64,000 bases of DNA from an uncultured Actinomycetes bacterium (GCA_937876315.1 CALEHQ010000039.1:1-64000), one strand, 5' to 3'; counted from the first letter of the stretch, positions 27,488 to 37,896 are shown. Notes: a model not told the origin generated them from the letters alone. Translations and numbers: made by a program.

Positions 27488-28420
27488 TCAATCATCTGCG
27501 ACAAGCGCGTACGACTTGTTGCCGGCAGGGTCTACAGGGATATCGCCCGCAATTGTGATCCGTTCGTGACAACGATGCATACCTTTGGGGATGTCCATGG
27601 GAACGATGTGCGCGGTTGCTCTGTTATCCCAGAAGGCGATGCTTCCTGGCTCCCACCGGAAGCGGACAGTGAACTCTTGGCGCTGAAGATGCTCGTAGAG
27701 CATGGCCAGAATGTGATTGCTCTCTCGGCGTGACAACTCAACGATGTAATCGGTGAAGTTGGGCTCGACGAAAAGAACCTTCTCGCCAGTTTCAGGATGC
27801 ACGCGCACCACTGGATGCACTGCGCGAAGAGGCTTCGACATAAATGCCTTCGCCACTTCACCAGGAAGCTCGCCGCGATCGATTGGAAGCGCGTTGTGGT
27901 TCACCGCATGTAAGCCGTCAATGAATGTCTGAATCTCTGGCGATAGGAACTTGTAGGCCATCGCAAGATTCGACCACTGCGTATCGCCACCATAGGGAGG
28001 AACGACAACTGCGCGAAGAATCGATCCCATTGGCGGCGCTTCAATAAACTTCACATCGGTGTGCCAACGACTCTCGATGCGTGTTCCCCCCGTTCCCTTT
28101 TTCTCTTTGACATTTGCTGTTCCTTGCTGATTATCGAGCAGCAAAATTTCCGGATAGTCAGGAAACGACGGCGGGAACGTGGGGTGACCAGGAAGCGGCT
28201 CACCAAATGCTCGAGCAAGCGCAAGGTGCTGATCCCGATCGATGAACTGATCGCGGAAGAAAACCACTTTCCACTGCAGGAGGGCGGCCCGGATCTCTGC
28301 GACAACCGCCGGATCAAGCGGCTTTGTCAGATCGACGCCGAATATTTCAGCGCCGGTGTAGCCAGTCATCGGACGTACATCAAGACCGAGTTCTGTTGCG
28401 TGCGAAACCTGCTGATCCAT
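27488..28420 (-). CDS. TauD/TfdA-family 2-oxoglutarate dioxygenase
   Basis: 310 residues. H-x-D in SRWHTDVKF near residue 120, distal His in NRATAHIVP and the 2-oxoglutarate-binding Arg in RCHERITI near 292. Members oxidise taurine, alkylsulfates, 2,4-D-like ethers or other small acids. ATG 28420 has GGGGGG 5 bp upstream; the longer N-terminus is rejected. Single gene. Confidence 0.87.
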   Translation of the reverse strand: MDQQVSHATELGLDVRPMTGYTGAEIFGVDLTKPLDPAVVAEIRAALLQWKVVFFRDQFIDRDQHLALARAFGEPLPGHPTFPPSFPDYPEILLLDNQQGTANVKEKKGTGGTRIESRWHTDVKFIEAPPMGSILRAVVVPPYGGDTQWSNLAMAYKFLSPEIQTFIDGLHAVNHNALPIDRGELPGEVAKAFMSKPLRAVHPVVRVHPETGEKVLFVEPNFTDYIVELSRRESNHILAMLYEHLQRQEFTVRFRWEPGSIAFWDNRATAHIVPMDIPKGMHRCHERITIAGDIPVDPAGNKSYALVADD

Positions 28421-28539
28421 GTTTCCCCCCCTGGACTGCGTCTGGGACACCTTACGACAGTTCGTTCGAGCTGCCAGTGCCATCAAAATACCGCTGAATA
28501 GCTAACGGGTGCTGAGAGAATTCGCTACTCACATCGAAA

Positions 28540-29331
28540 TCAGCCGGTTGTCTTCTTGCGGTAGTTGTTCATGTACTCACGCACGTCTGGCGCATAGTTC
28601 AGAAGATTCTGGTTTCGCGCTTCGAGTGCGATGGCACTGGTGAGACTTGACGCTTCAGAGTTATGCCACAACACCTCTTTCGTGGTGCGCAGTCCACTCG
28701 CGGTATACGAAGACATTCCGCGCGCGTAGCTCAGCGCGAGTTCTTGAAGTTCCTCGTCCGCTACAACACGCGATACCAAACCCATACGCAACGCTTCCGC
28801 TGCGTCAATGTCGCGGCCGGTAAGGATGAGGTCGAACGCGTTTGCGTTTCCAATCAATCGGGGAAGCAAGTAGGTGATTCCGATATCGGTTCCCGAGAGG
28901 CCCGTACGAATAAACGCAGAACAGAATTTCGCCGACTCAGACGCCACTCGGATATCGGCGGCACAGGCCAAGGCCAGTCCGCCACCAAATGCTGGTCCGT
29001 TTACAGCAGCGATGATGACCTGTGGAAGATCGCGCATTCGGACGGTGAGGTTCGACATGAACGTTTGCGCATCGACACCCGCGGGCATATGGGGATGCTC
29101 GCCTGGACTCGGTGGCGTGCCGAAGTCCTTTAGGTCGAGGCCGGCACAGAACGCTCTGCCCTCTCCGGTGAAAATCACGACTTTGCAGTCGACATCTGCT
29201 GCAATTGCATCGAACGTGTCGTGAAGTTCAGTGACGAGTTCGAACGAAATCGCATTCAGCCGATCGGGGCGGTTAAGGCGAACCACCGTGATGTGTGGTT
29301 CTGCCTTCGTCACTTCGACAAGAGCACTCAC
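28540..29331 (-). CDS. Enoyl-CoA hydratase/isomerase
   Basis: 263 residues, crotonase fold. Oxyanion-hole segments GRAFCAGLDLKDFG near 60 and NGPAFGGGLALACAADIRVAS near 110. The first catalytic Glu position is occupied by SGTDIG, a variant seen in hydratase relatives. The start is taken as GTG 29331, whose bases overlap the stop of the acyl-CoA dehydrogenase gene (GTGA). Functional pair with that dehydrogenase in beta-oxidation. Confidence 0.85.
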   Translation of the reverse strand: MSALVEVTKAEPHITVVRLNRPDRLNAISFELVTELHDTFDAIAADVDCKVVIFTGEGRAFCAGLDLKDFGTPPSPGEHPHMPAGVDAQTFMSNLTVRMRDLPQVIIAAVNGPAFGGGLALACAADIRVASESAKFCSAFIRTGLSGTDIGITYLLPRLIGNANAFDLILTGRDIDAAEALRMGLVSRVVADEELQELALSYARGMSSYTASGLRTTKEVLWHNSEASSLTSAIALEARNQNLLNYAPDVREYMNNYRKKTTG

Positions 29332-30515
29332 TTTGGGATCTCGTTCCACGGAACATCGGTATCAACGCGCACATCACCCGGCAGGCCAAGAACTCGCTCG
29401 CCAAGAATGTTGCGCATAATTTCCGAGGTTCCACCTTCAATGGTGTTGGCACGAGCTCGCAGGAACCGGCCGGAGCGCGTGGACATGCCGTCCGACGAAC
29501 GAGTCATCGGATAACCGGGTTCGTGCAGCATGCCGGCGGCCCCTTCAAGGTCGACGACTGCGGCCGTGACCCGCTTCGAAAGCTCCGCAGAGGCGAGTTT
29601 GCTCACTGAACCTTCAGGGCCTGGATTCCCGCCGACAGCAGACTGCTTTGCTCGCGCATTGGTGAGGCGAACGATTTCAGCCTCGATCCAAAGTGCCATG
29701 ACTCGATCGCGCCAAATCTCGCGCTCGACTGACGAAAGTCGTGACTTTCGCTCTTCCCACAACTTCATGAGTTCCTTGATCGGGCCAGAACCCCGGGGTG
29801 CCGGGCCACCAGCAAGAGCAACGCGCTCATTCATCAGCGTTGTAATAGCCACACGCCAACCATCGCCCTCGTCACCAAGACGCAGCGAGTCATCGATGCG
29901 CACATCAGTAAGGAAAACCTCGTTGAATTCCGCTTCGCCTGTCATTTGGTAAAGCGGGCGCACTTCCACTCCAGGCGCATGCATATCGAGCACGAAATAA
30001 CTGAGACCTTTGTGCTTCGGGACATCAGGATTTGTGCGGGTGAGAAGCATCCCGTAATTCGAAGTGTGCGCAAGCGTTGTCCACACCTTCTGACCGTTAA
30101 CAATCCATTCATCGCCGTCACGAATAGCTCGGCTCGGGATACCCGCTACATCTGATCCGTGCGTCGGTTCCGAAAACAACTGACACCACACGTCTTCACC
30201 CGTGAAGATCTTGCGGAGGTGCTTCTGCTTCAGTTCCTCGCTGCCATAGGCAAGAACGGTGGGTGCTCCCATGCCGATACCAATCGGGTTGATGCGCAGA
30301 TCTTCGTAGGTCACCCCATATGAGCGGAGTACCCCATCGATAACGGCCTGCTGGCCACGGTTGCCGCCCAAGCCGCCGTATTCCTCGGGGAAGTGCACCA
30401 TCGCCAAACCAGCGTCGTACTGCTTGCCCCGAAACGCGAATTGATCGTCGAGGATGTCCCGATTTTCCTCAACCAATTCCTCGGTGCGCTTTGCCAGATC
30501 CTGATCTTCGTACAT
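29328..30515 (-). CDS. Acyl-CoA dehydrogenase
   Basis: 395 residues, FadE family. WCQLFSEPTHGSDVAGI is the FAD/substrate motif; EFNEVFLTDVRI and the C-terminal RANTIEGGTSEIMRNILGERVLGLP are family hallmarks. The last region (GTSEI) contacts FAD. It probably acts on short or branched acyl-CoAs. First gene of the pair with enoyl-CoA hydratase. Confidence 0.9.
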   Translation of the reverse strand: MYEDQDLAKRTEELVEENRDILDDQFAFRGKQYDAGLAMVHFPEEYGGLGGNRGQQAVIDGVLRSYGVTYEDLRINPIGIGMGAPTVLAYGSEELKQKHLRKIFTGEDVWCQLFSEPTHGSDVAGIPSRAIRDGDEWIVNGQKVWTTLAHTSNYGMLLTRTNPDVPKHKGLSYFVLDMHAPGVEVRPLYQMTGEAEFNEVFLTDVRIDDSLRLGDEGDGWRVAITTLMNERVALAGGPAPRGSGPIKELMKLWEERKSRLSSVEREIWRDRVMALWIEAEIVRLTNARAKQSAVGGNPGPEGSVSKLASAELSKRVTAAVVDLEGAAGMLHEPGYPMTRSSDGMSTRSGRFLRARANTIEGGTSEIMRNILGERVLGLPGDVRVDTDVPWNEIPK

Positions 30516-30761
30516 GCGTCCTCGCTGCCATTAGGGGAAACATCATTTGGCAAGCACTGGCTCGCTCTTCCGCCATGCTGCCGCAGGACTGCATGGTGTC
30601 ACCGAAATGTCCACGGGACCAACCATCAGAGCCCAGGGCGCCCACCATCCAGTTCATCCCTCTGCTCGCCGGAACGGAGCAGCCCGGTGCACACCCTTCG
30701 GGCTCACTACCATCAGGTCGGCCTGGATGTCCCGGGCAGAGCGCAATGAGAGCAGCCCGCC

Positions 30762-32171
30762 ATGAGCGTTGAAGAACTGCATCGAATCCAATTCGCGCTG
30801 ACGGTGACCTTCCATTTCATCTTCCCGCCGCTTTCGCTCGGTCTAGGGCTCATCCTGATCATCTTCGGGGTCAAGTCAGTTCGAACAAAGGACCCGAAGT
30901 GGCGCCAGCTTTCAACCTTTTGGGTGAAGATCTATGGGCTGATCTTTTCTCTTGGCATCGCCACCGGCATCGTTCAAGAATTCCAATTCGGCACGAACTG
31001 GTCGCAGTATTCACGATTCGTTGGAAACATCTTCGGGAGTCTCCTCGCCGCCGAAGGAATCTTTGCCTTCATGCTTGAAGGAGGCTTCTTGGGCCTCATG
31101 CTCTTTGGCGGCACGCGTCTTGGCAACCGCATGTGGCTCTTCGCCACCACGATGGTCGTCGCGGGAGCAACATTCAGCGCATTTTGGATCGTGATGGCCA
31201 ACTCTTGGATGCAGACGCCACAGGGCTTCGAGATCAGGGACGTCGGTCGAGGCCCCCAGGCATTCATGACGAGCTTCTACGACGTCGTCTTCACCCCTTC
31301 GTTTATTCCACGAATTCTCCACGTCATCGCAGCAAGCTGGATAACTGGTTCCTCACTTGTTCTCAGCGTTGGCGCCTACTACCTACTGAAGAAACGCCAC
31401 GTTGAACTCGCTAAAACCATGATCCGTGTTGCTCTACCGGTCTTCGCCGTATTCGCCGTGATGCAAGTCGCGGTATTTGGCGCTAACCAGGCCACACAAG
31501 TTGCGAGGGACCAGCCCGCGAAATTGGCGGCCATGGAAGGTCTCTACCAAACGGAATCCTGCGCGCCGATGTTCTTGCTTGGCTGGACCAACCCGGATGA
31601 GGAAAAGACGACAGGCATCCACATTCCATGTCTGCTCAGTTTGCTCACCACGAACAGCTTTGACGCCCCCGTTACCGGCGTTGAGGCCACCCCCCGCGAC
31701 GATTGGCCCAATGTCAGCGTGGTATTTCAGGTGTACCACGTCATGATCAACCTCGGGATGCTGTTTGTCCTCATCGGCCTGACCGCATGCGGTTTTTGGA
31801 TCTGGAAACGAAAAATCTGGAACCAGCGCTGGCTGCTCTGGACGTTGGTTTCCTCAGTCGTTCTCACCGAGATCGCCACAATTACAGGTTGGTGGACAGC
31901 GGAATTCAGTCGACAACCATGGATTGTTTGGCAGGTTCTACGAACCGAGGACGCGTATTCACCAAACGTCACATTTGCACAGGTCGTCTTTTCGATAGCG
32001 ATGTTTGTTGTCCTTTACATCGTGGTCTTCATCGTCTTCCTTCGTCTTCTTGATCGACGCATCAAAGAAGGACCTCCCCCGCCTCAGGATTCGGAAGAAA
32101 CAGAATCGCTGCCCGACTCATTTGGTGAGATCTTTCGTCGACGTTCACGCGTCTCTAGCGGAGGTAAGTGA
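30762..32171 (+). CDS. cydA: Cytochrome bd oxidase subunit I
   Basis: 469 residues, membrane. Heme b595 ligand His near the N-terminus in ELHRIQFALTVTFHF, EGIFAFMLEGGFLG with the proton-channel Glu residues, and the quinol loop start SWMQTPQGFE. It lacks the long Q-loop insert of E. coli. The usual GRQPW motif reads SRQPW here. High-affinity quinol:oxygen reductase for microaerobic growth. First gene of cydABDC; 246 bp without other genes lies upstream. Confidence 0.93.
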   Translation: MSVEELHRIQFALTVTFHFIFPPLSLGLGLILIIFGVKSVRTKDPKWRQLSTFWVKIYGLIFSLGIATGIVQEFQFGTNWSQYSRFVGNIFGSLLAAEGIFAFMLEGGFLGLMLFGGTRLGNRMWLFATTMVVAGATFSAFWIVMANSWMQTPQGFEIRDVGRGPQAFMTSFYDVVFTPSFIPRILHVIAASWITGSSLVLSVGAYYLLKKRHVELAKTMIRVALPVFAVFAVMQVAVFGANQATQVARDQPAKLAAMEGLYQTESCAPMFLLGWTNPDEEKTTGIHIPCLLSLLTTNSFDAPVTGVEATPRDDWPNVSVVFQVYHVMINLGMLFVLIGLTACGFWIWKRKIWNQRWLLWTLVSSVVLTEIATITGWWTAEFSRQPWIVWQVLRTEDAYSPNVTFAQVVFSIAMFVVLYIVVFIVFLRLLDRRIKEGPPPPQDSEETESLPDSFGEIFRRRSRVSSGGK

Positions 32172-32173
32172 CC

Positions 32174-33193
32174 ATGTGGCTTCAAACGACATGGTTCGTG
32201 CTCTATATCTTCATCATCAGCGGATACGCCATCCTCGATGGCTTCGACCTCGGCGTCGGCATGCTCTCCCCAATCGTTGCTCGCAATGACCGCGATCGCC
32301 GCATCCTTTTGAACGCGATCGGGCCCGTATGGGACGGTAACGAGGTCTGGCTCGTCCTCGGCGGCGGTGCACTATTCGCTGCATTCCCTGTGGTCTATGC
32401 CTCGCTCTTTAGCGGTTTCTATCTCGCAATGATGCTTGTTCTAATGGTTCTCATTTTGCGAACCGTCGCCATTGAGTTCCGATCAAAACGCCCCGAAGCC
32501 TGGTGGCGTTCGCTCTGGGACTGGATCTTCACAGTTTCTTCCTACGGGATCACGATCCTTCTGGGTGTCGCCCTCGGCAACGTCATCCTTGGAGTAGCGC
32601 TCGACCAACAGGGAAACATGAGCGTTGATCTACTCGACCTATTGAACCCCTACTCGCTCGCTCTCGCGCTTGTTGCAGTGTCGATGTTTTCACTTCATGG
32701 CGCGATCTTCCTCACGCAGAAAACCGACGGCGAACTACTCGACAAGATCAAGTCACTCATTCCCAAGCTGCTCATCACCTTTTTTGTCCTTATGACAGCA
32801 CTCATAGCGTGGACTCTCTTGCGAGACGAACAGTTCACTCAGAACTTCAAAGATCGACCGTGGACCGCGCTCTTCCCGATCTTGGCTTTCGCTTCAATCG
32901 CTGCGTCCTGGCTCCTCGTCCGACGCGGTGCCTACCTCAGTGCATTACTTGCTTCGGCAACAATGATCGCTCTACTCCTCGGAGCTATCGCTTCCGGGAT
33001 GTATCCCGTCATGCTGCGCTCCACAACGAATAGCGCGTACGACCTCACTGTCCAAAATGCCTCCGCTGCAAACGAAACACTCATGGTGATGTTCGTATTC
33101 GCCCTAATAGGCATGCCATTCGTGCTTCTCTACACCGCCGGCGTCTATTTCTTCTTCCGAGGCAAGGTTGAACTCGACGACGAGAGCTACTAA
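32174..33193 (+). CDS. cydB: Cytochrome bd oxidase subunit II
   Basis: 339 residues with 8 or so membrane helices. GYAILDGFDLGVGML near 15-29 and GPVWDGNEVWLVLGGGALFAAFP near 51-73 are the family motifs. ATG 32174 has GGAGG 9 bp upstream; GTG 32168 overlapping the cydA stop is an alternative. Second gene of the operon. Confidence 0.93.
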   Translation: MWLQTTWFVLYIFIISGYAILDGFDLGVGMLSPIVARNDRDRRILLNAIGPVWDGNEVWLVLGGGALFAAFPVVYASLFSGFYLAMMLVLMVLILRTVAIEFRSKRPEAWWRSLWDWIFTVSSYGITILLGVALGNVILGVALDQQGNMSVDLLDLLNPYSLALALVAVSMFSLHGAIFLTQKTDGELLDKIKSLIPKLLITFFVLMTALIAWTLLRDEQFTQNFKDRPWTALFPILAFASIAASWLLVRRGAYLSALLASATMIALLLGAIASGMYPVMLRSTTNSAYDLTVQNASAANETLMVMFVFALIGMPFVLLYTAGVYFFFRGKVELDDESY

Positions 33194-33228
33194 GTCCTAC
33201 CTCCACCGACGCGGTACCGTCACAACCC

Positions 33229-34872
33229 ATGGGCTCCAAGGAACTCTTGTCGATCGTTCCAAGTGCTCGGCGCCTCTACCACGTCGGCGTTGCACTGAGC
33301 ATCCTCGGATCCGTTGCACTTGTGGCTTGGACCATTGCACTCGCACACTCAATTTCCAATTTTGTTCAAGGTGAACCGTACGCTCCGGCGCTTTTCGCAC
33401 TCGCAGGCCTTCTCACCCTGCGCATTGGACTCAGTTTCGTAAGTTCTCAGGTTCTTGCGACATCAAGCAGCCAACTTAGGTCCGGCGTCCGAGCTGCTCT
33501 TACTTCACGCTGGAGCGCGAGCCGCGATCAGCTGACATCAACTGGCGTCGACAGCACGCTCTTGGGGCCAGGAGTTGACTCACTCGATGACTATGTAGCG
33601 AAGTTTCTGCCCGCGCGCTCTGTTGCTGCGGTCCTACCAATTGTCGTCTTTCTCACAATTGGGTTTCTTGATCCATGGACGTTACTGATCTTGATCTTCT
33701 CAGGACCAATGCTGATTCTCTTGCTCGCAGTCATCGGTTCTCGAACCAGAGAGCTTTCCGAACAACGCTTCCGCGAACTCGGTTGGCTGCGTTCTTTCTA
33801 TCTCGACATGGTTCGAGGCATTCCCACACTCAAAGTCTTCGGACGCGCGAGCGAAAGTGTTACCGCTATCGAAGATGTCAGCGATCGATTTGGACGCACG
33901 ACCATGAGCGTGCTTCGTACTGCATTCCAGACCTCTCTGGTTATTGAGTGGGCTGCTACCGCAGCAACGGCGCTGGTGGCCGTTCAAGTCAGTTTCCGAT
34001 TAGTAGAGGGAAACATGGGATTCGGCACGGCCCTCACGGTGCTGATGCTCACACCCGAGTTTTTCGCTCCACTCCGCAACTTGGCGATTGAGTACCACGC
34101 CGGTCAAGCAGGAAATGCCGCTCTTGAGCAACTTCCTGACCTCACTGCGCCGGAGCTGCCGCCAACGTCACGCTCAATAGTCTCATCAGCCCCACCTGCT
34201 CAACCGCCGAGCATTCGATTTGAAAACGTCTCTTTCCTTCATCCAGGAAGCGATCAACATATTCTCGACAGTGTTTCCTTCACGATCACCGCCGGTGAAA
34301 GCGTCGTACTAGTCGGGCCCAGTGGCGTCGGGAAAAGCACAGTTCTTGGCCTGTTGCAAGGGCGCCTCGAGCCCACTCATGGCCAGATCACGGTCGATAA
34401 CAAACCACTGAACGACATTGATCCGCAGGAATGGCTCCAGAGCATCACCTCTGTTCCTCAGAACCCATTCATGTTTAGTTCTTCAGTGAAAGACAACGTC
34501 GCCCTCTCGAATCGAAGCGCTAGTGCCGATCAGATTCATGACGCTCTCGAACTTGCTCTCGCCTCGGAATTCGTCGCGGAACTCCCACTCGGAATCGATT
34601 CACGAATTGGAGAAGAAGGCGCAACCCTTAGCGGAGGACAGCGTCAGCGGCTAGCCATCGCTCGCGCAGTACTTCGCGATGCACCACTCGTACTACTAGA
34701 CGAGTTCACCGCCCACCTTGATCCAGTCACCGAAAGCGAGATGATTCGTTCTCTAAGCGGCTTTCTTGAGAACCGAACTGCTGTCATCGTCGCTCATCGG
34801 GAAGCAACGCTCTCGCTCGCTGATCGAATATTTGAACTCACAAACGGGCGAATTGTTGAGGTGCCCCAGTGA
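33229..34872 (+). CDS. cydD: ABC exporter CydD (cytochrome bd assembly)
   Basis: 547 residues: six membrane helices (about 1-310), then an ATPase domain with Walker A GPSGVGKST near 364, signature LSGGQRQRL near 465 and LLDEFTAHLD near 487. The usual DEPTA is DEFTA here. With CydC it exports glutathione/cysteine-type thiols or heme-related compounds needed to mature the oxidase. Followed by cydC with a 4-bp overlap. Confidence 0.88.
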   Translation: MGSKELLSIVPSARRLYHVGVALSILGSVALVAWTIALAHSISNFVQGEPYAPALFALAGLLTLRIGLSFVSSQVLATSSSQLRSGVRAALTSRWSASRDQLTSTGVDSTLLGPGVDSLDDYVAKFLPARSVAAVLPIVVFLTIGFLDPWTLLILIFSGPMLILLLAVIGSRTRELSEQRFRELGWLRSFYLDMVRGIPTLKVFGRASESVTAIEDVSDRFGRTTMSVLRTAFQTSLVIEWAATAATALVAVQVSFRLVEGNMGFGTALTVLMLTPEFFAPLRNLAIEYHAGQAGNAALEQLPDLTAPELPPTSRSIVSSAPPAQPPSIRFENVSFLHPGSDQHILDSVSFTITAGESVVLVGPSGVGKSTVLGLLQGRLEPTHGQITVDNKPLNDIDPQEWLQSITSVPQNPFMFSSSVKDNVALSNRSASADQIHDALELALASEFVAELPLGIDSRIGEEGATLSGGQRQRLAIARAVLRDAPLVLLDEFTAHLDPVTESEMIRSLSGFLENRTAVIVAHREATLSLADRIFELTNGRIVEVPQ

Positions 34873-36539
34873 CAACGAAGACCCCGGGTCGACTCCTCTT
34901 CAAAAAAATCGGCAAAACCCACCGATGGGTAGTCCTCAGTTCTCTACTCGGGATCATCCCAATCGGTTCCGGTATCGGTCTCTTCGCATTTGCCTTGTAT
35001 CTCCTCACGAAATCTGCACTCCTTGGCACAGCGGCTTCGGTCTCCCTCACGATTTTGGGGGTTCGCTTTTTCGCTGTTACCCGGGTAGTCGGCCGATATT
35101 GCGAGCGCTACCTCGGGCACTTAGGGACATTTCGAGTCCTCGCTCGATTGAGGATTTGGCTCTTCGAACAACTCATCGACACCGACTCAATTCTTGTTGC
35201 GAACCAACGGCGAGGAGACGTTGTAACTGGACTTGTCGACGATGTCGACACCATGCAGGACCGACTCTTGCGGGTCTCGAGCCCACCATTTGTTGCACTC
35301 GGCACATTGCTTATCGCTGTCGTCGTATTGGTGGCGATCAACATTCAGAGCGCGGTCATACTCGCTGCATTTTTCCTCGCCGGCGCACTGCTTCTTCCAC
35401 CGCTGCTGTGGTCGCGAACTCGACACTTGTCGGCTCAACTCATACGGCTACGCGCCCAACGCCTCGCCGAAGCTACTGAGTTGATTGATGGCTTCGAGAC
35501 GCTCACCATCTGGGGACGCGCTGATCAACTCGCTGAATCAATTGGGAACTTTGACTTACACGAGTCTCTCGTCTCTAAACAATTGGCCCGCATTCGCGCG
35601 CTGCTCAGCGTTGCTGTCATCGCCCTCACCGGCATGTGCGTGCTGGTGATTGTCGCTGCACTTCAGACAACAGAGGTTTCTGCGGCAAATATCTATTGGC
35701 TAGCTGCAGTTCCACTCGTTGCACTCGCATCATTTGAAGCTCTCGGCCCATTACTTCTGGCCCCTGACTTCCGGGCACAGTCCGACGAAGCCGCTGCCCG
35801 AATTCTCGCGATCGCCGGCACATCGCCCGCATCGTCTCCTGCGCTGCGACCCGAAACTTTCACACTCGAACAGGTCCCCGTAGCTCCGACCATAAAGATT
35901 TCGAATCTTTCATTTGCCTATGCGAATTCACTCCCCATCTTCGTGGATGCTTCGGTCACGATCCCCTTCGGCTCTACCGTGGCGATTGCCGCACCTTCCG
36001 GAACAGGGAAATCAACGCTTTTAGAACTTTTGGTCGGGTTGCTCCCATGCCAAAGCGGGACTATTTCGATCGATGAGTTTCAACCCGCCCAACTTCAGGG
36101 CCTCCCACGCCCATGCATCGCTGTCGTTATGCAAGATGACCATCTCTTCGACACAACGATTCGAGACAACCTCCTTGTAGGCGATGGAGATGCAACCGAT
36201 GGTCAATTGCTCAACGCATGCCGAACTGCGGGACTCCTTCCATTTATTGAAGCGCGTCAAGGGGGCCTTGATGCCCCCATCGGACCGAATGGTAATGAGC
36301 TCAGTGGTGGTGAGCGTCAGCGCCTCATGATTGCGCGTGCCCTCCTTGCCGACGCTCCGATCCTCGTTCTTGACGAAGCGACCGAGCACTTAGAGCCATC
36401 ACTTCGGTCCGAAGTGCTCGACGCGATTGTGACTTCGCGTAAGGGCAGAACGACGATAATGCTCGCTCACGAAATCGATACCGTCGATGGAGTGGACGTT
36501 ACCTACGACCTCATCGACGGAACGTTTGTCATCCGCTAA
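34869..36539 (+). CDS. cydC: ABC exporter CydC (cytochrome bd assembly)
   Basis: 556 residues with six membrane helices and an ATPase domain: Walker A APSGTGKST near 378, signature LSGGERQRL near 478 and LVLDEATEHLE near 500. GTG 34869 overlaps the cydD stop (GTGA). The order cydABDC and close packing indicate one transcription unit. The terminator-like hairpin at 36545 follows. Confidence 0.88.
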   Translation: MTTKTPGRLLFKKIGKTHRWVVLSSLLGIIPIGSGIGLFAFALYLLTKSALLGTAASVSLTILGVRFFAVTRVVGRYCERYLGHLGTFRVLARLRIWLFEQLIDTDSILVANQRRGDVVTGLVDDVDTMQDRLLRVSSPPFVALGTLLIAVVVLVAINIQSAVILAAFFLAGALLLPPLLWSRTRHLSAQLIRLRAQRLAEATELIDGFETLTIWGRADQLAESIGNFDLHESLVSKQLARIRALLSVAVIALTGMCVLVIVAALQTTEVSAANIYWLAAVPLVALASFEALGPLLLAPDFRAQSDEAAARILAIAGTSPASSPALRPETFTLEQVPVAPTIKISNLSFAYANSLPIFVDASVTIPFGSTVAIAAPSGTGKSTLLELLVGLLPCQSGTISIDEFQPAQLQGLPRPCIAVVMQDDHLFDTTIRDNLLVGDGDATDGQLLNACRTAGLLPFIEARQGGLDAPIGPNGNELSGGERQRLMIARALLADAPILVLDEATEHLEPSLRSEVLDAIVTSRKGRTTIMLAHEIDTVDGVDVTYDLIDGTFVIR

Positions 36540-36544
36540 TCGTG

Positions 36545-36562
36545 GCTTGAAGTTCTTCAAGC
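36545..36562. terminator. Hairpin after cydC
   Basis: GCTTGAAG and CTTCAAGC form an 8-bp inverted repeat around TT, 6 bp after the cydC stop and 51 bp before the stop of the convergent gene. Without a T-run, so termination is inferred only from position. Confidence 0.45.
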
Positions 36563-36612
36563 GTGTTCAAAAGTAAACGACCATAACTATCTACGGCCGT
36601 TCGAACATCCAA

Positions 36613-37896
36613 TTACGGCTTAATCGCTCGTTTCACTGGTCGATCCCAGCCCGGCTGGCCTGTTGCCTTCGGGCTCGGCCAAAGACCAGGCCCCATTTCG
36701 AGGATCCCGTGATGAGAACCGTATTCACCGAGGAGGTTGAGATAGCGCGCAGCATCGAATGCCTCGGCCCCGCGCACACCAGCACCAACCCAACCGCCGC
36801 TGGCAAGAAGTTCGATCGCGACAACCGGGCAAATTGCTGTCTGCCACAACACTGCCTGTGAACCCCAGTCGCGCATCGTGGTTTCGTTATCGGCGACGTG
36901 GTACAGGTAAACCTCTCGCTGCTGGCCGTCAAAGGTTCCACGAACCCAGGTGCCTGCACAGGTCTTTCCATGCATGAGATGCCCAAGTTCGGCCGGATTT
37001 GGCAACAACGAGGCGAGAACATCACGAGGCGCAACCATGGCGTCGCCAACTTTGATCTTTTCCGTTGAGTCCAAACCCAAATACGCGAATGTCTTCAGCC
37101 AGTCGATGAACTCGGCGCCAAGCCCGTACTTAAACGTGACGCGCTCGCAATCGACTTCGCGCGGAACTAACAGAACTTCCTCGTGCTCAACGTTGACACA
37201 CTCGATCGGACCAATACCCGCAGGGAAATTGAAGACCTCTGGCTCGCTAAAGCATTCGGTCGTAAAAAACCCGCGCTTCTTTTCCCAGATGAGCGGAGGA
37301 TTAAGACACTCTTCGAGCGTCGTCCAGATGGAGAACGTGGGGGCAAAGTCATAACCATCGATCGAAAGGTTGGAACCATCGCGGATGCCGATTTCATCGA
37401 TCGTGTCGAAGAGATGGTCGGCCGCATAACGAGCAAAAATGTCGGACAGCCCAGGCTCCACGCCCATTGCGACGATTGCAAGCAAACCCTTCTCTCGCCA
37501 GGCTTCGTCGGCAGCGAGTTGCGCAGCACCAAGGGGAACACCGACTTCGTTATACGGATCAGTGGGATGAGGCTCACTGAGGTTCATCGCCATATCGAGA
37601 TAATTCGTGCCGGCGGTAAAACACGCGTTGAAGATTGGCTCGTTGAGGCGTGGATCGCATGCGTTCACAACGATGTCGGCATTCGTCTCAGCGATCAAAG
37701 CAACAATGTCGGCTTCATTTCGAGCATCAACTCGCTCAGCGCGGAACCGCCCAGGATCATCAAGCTCGTCGATTGCTCGTTGCGCCGACTCCACTGAAAT
37801 ATCGGCAAGCGTGAACGATGAAAAGAAGGAACGGTCTTCGGCGATGGACGCCATCGAGGCGCCGACACCACCTGCTCCAATCACCAGGATGTTCAT
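36613..37896 (-). CDS. Saccharopine dehydrogenase-like oxidoreductase
   Basis: 427 residues. NILVIGAGGVGASMASIAED begins the Rossmann fold, and NACDPRLNEPIFNACFTAGTNYLDMA matches the saccharopine dehydrogenase/carboxynorspermidine synthase family. It would reductively join an amine and a keto or aldehyde group, but the exact substrate is unknown. Single gene. Confidence 0.8.
   Translation of the reverse strand: MNILVIGAGGVGASMASIAEDRSFFSSFTLADISVESAQRAIDELDDPGRFRAERVDARNEADIVALIAETNADIVVNACDPRLNEPIFNACFTAGTNYLDMAMNLSEPHPTDPYNEVGVPLGAAQLAADEAWREKGLLAIVAMGVEPGLSDIFARYAADHLFDTIDEIGIRDGSNLSIDGYDFAPTFSIWTTLEECLNPPLIWEKKRGFFTTECFSEPEVFNFPAGIGPIECVNVEHEEVLLVPREVDCERVTFKYGLGAEFIDWLKTFAYLGLDSTEKIKVGDAMVAPRDVLASLLPNPAELGHLMHGKTCAGTWVRGTFDGQQREVYLYHVADNETTMRDWGSQAVLWQTAICPVVAIELLASGGWVGAGVRGAEAFDAARYLNLLGEYGSHHGILEMGPGLWPSPKATGQPGWDRPVKRAIKP

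Noticed and set aside
30516-30761. Open frames in the region upstream of cydA
   Set aside because: No homology pattern or ribosome site; regarded as the cyd promoter region. No convincing Rex or other operator was found.
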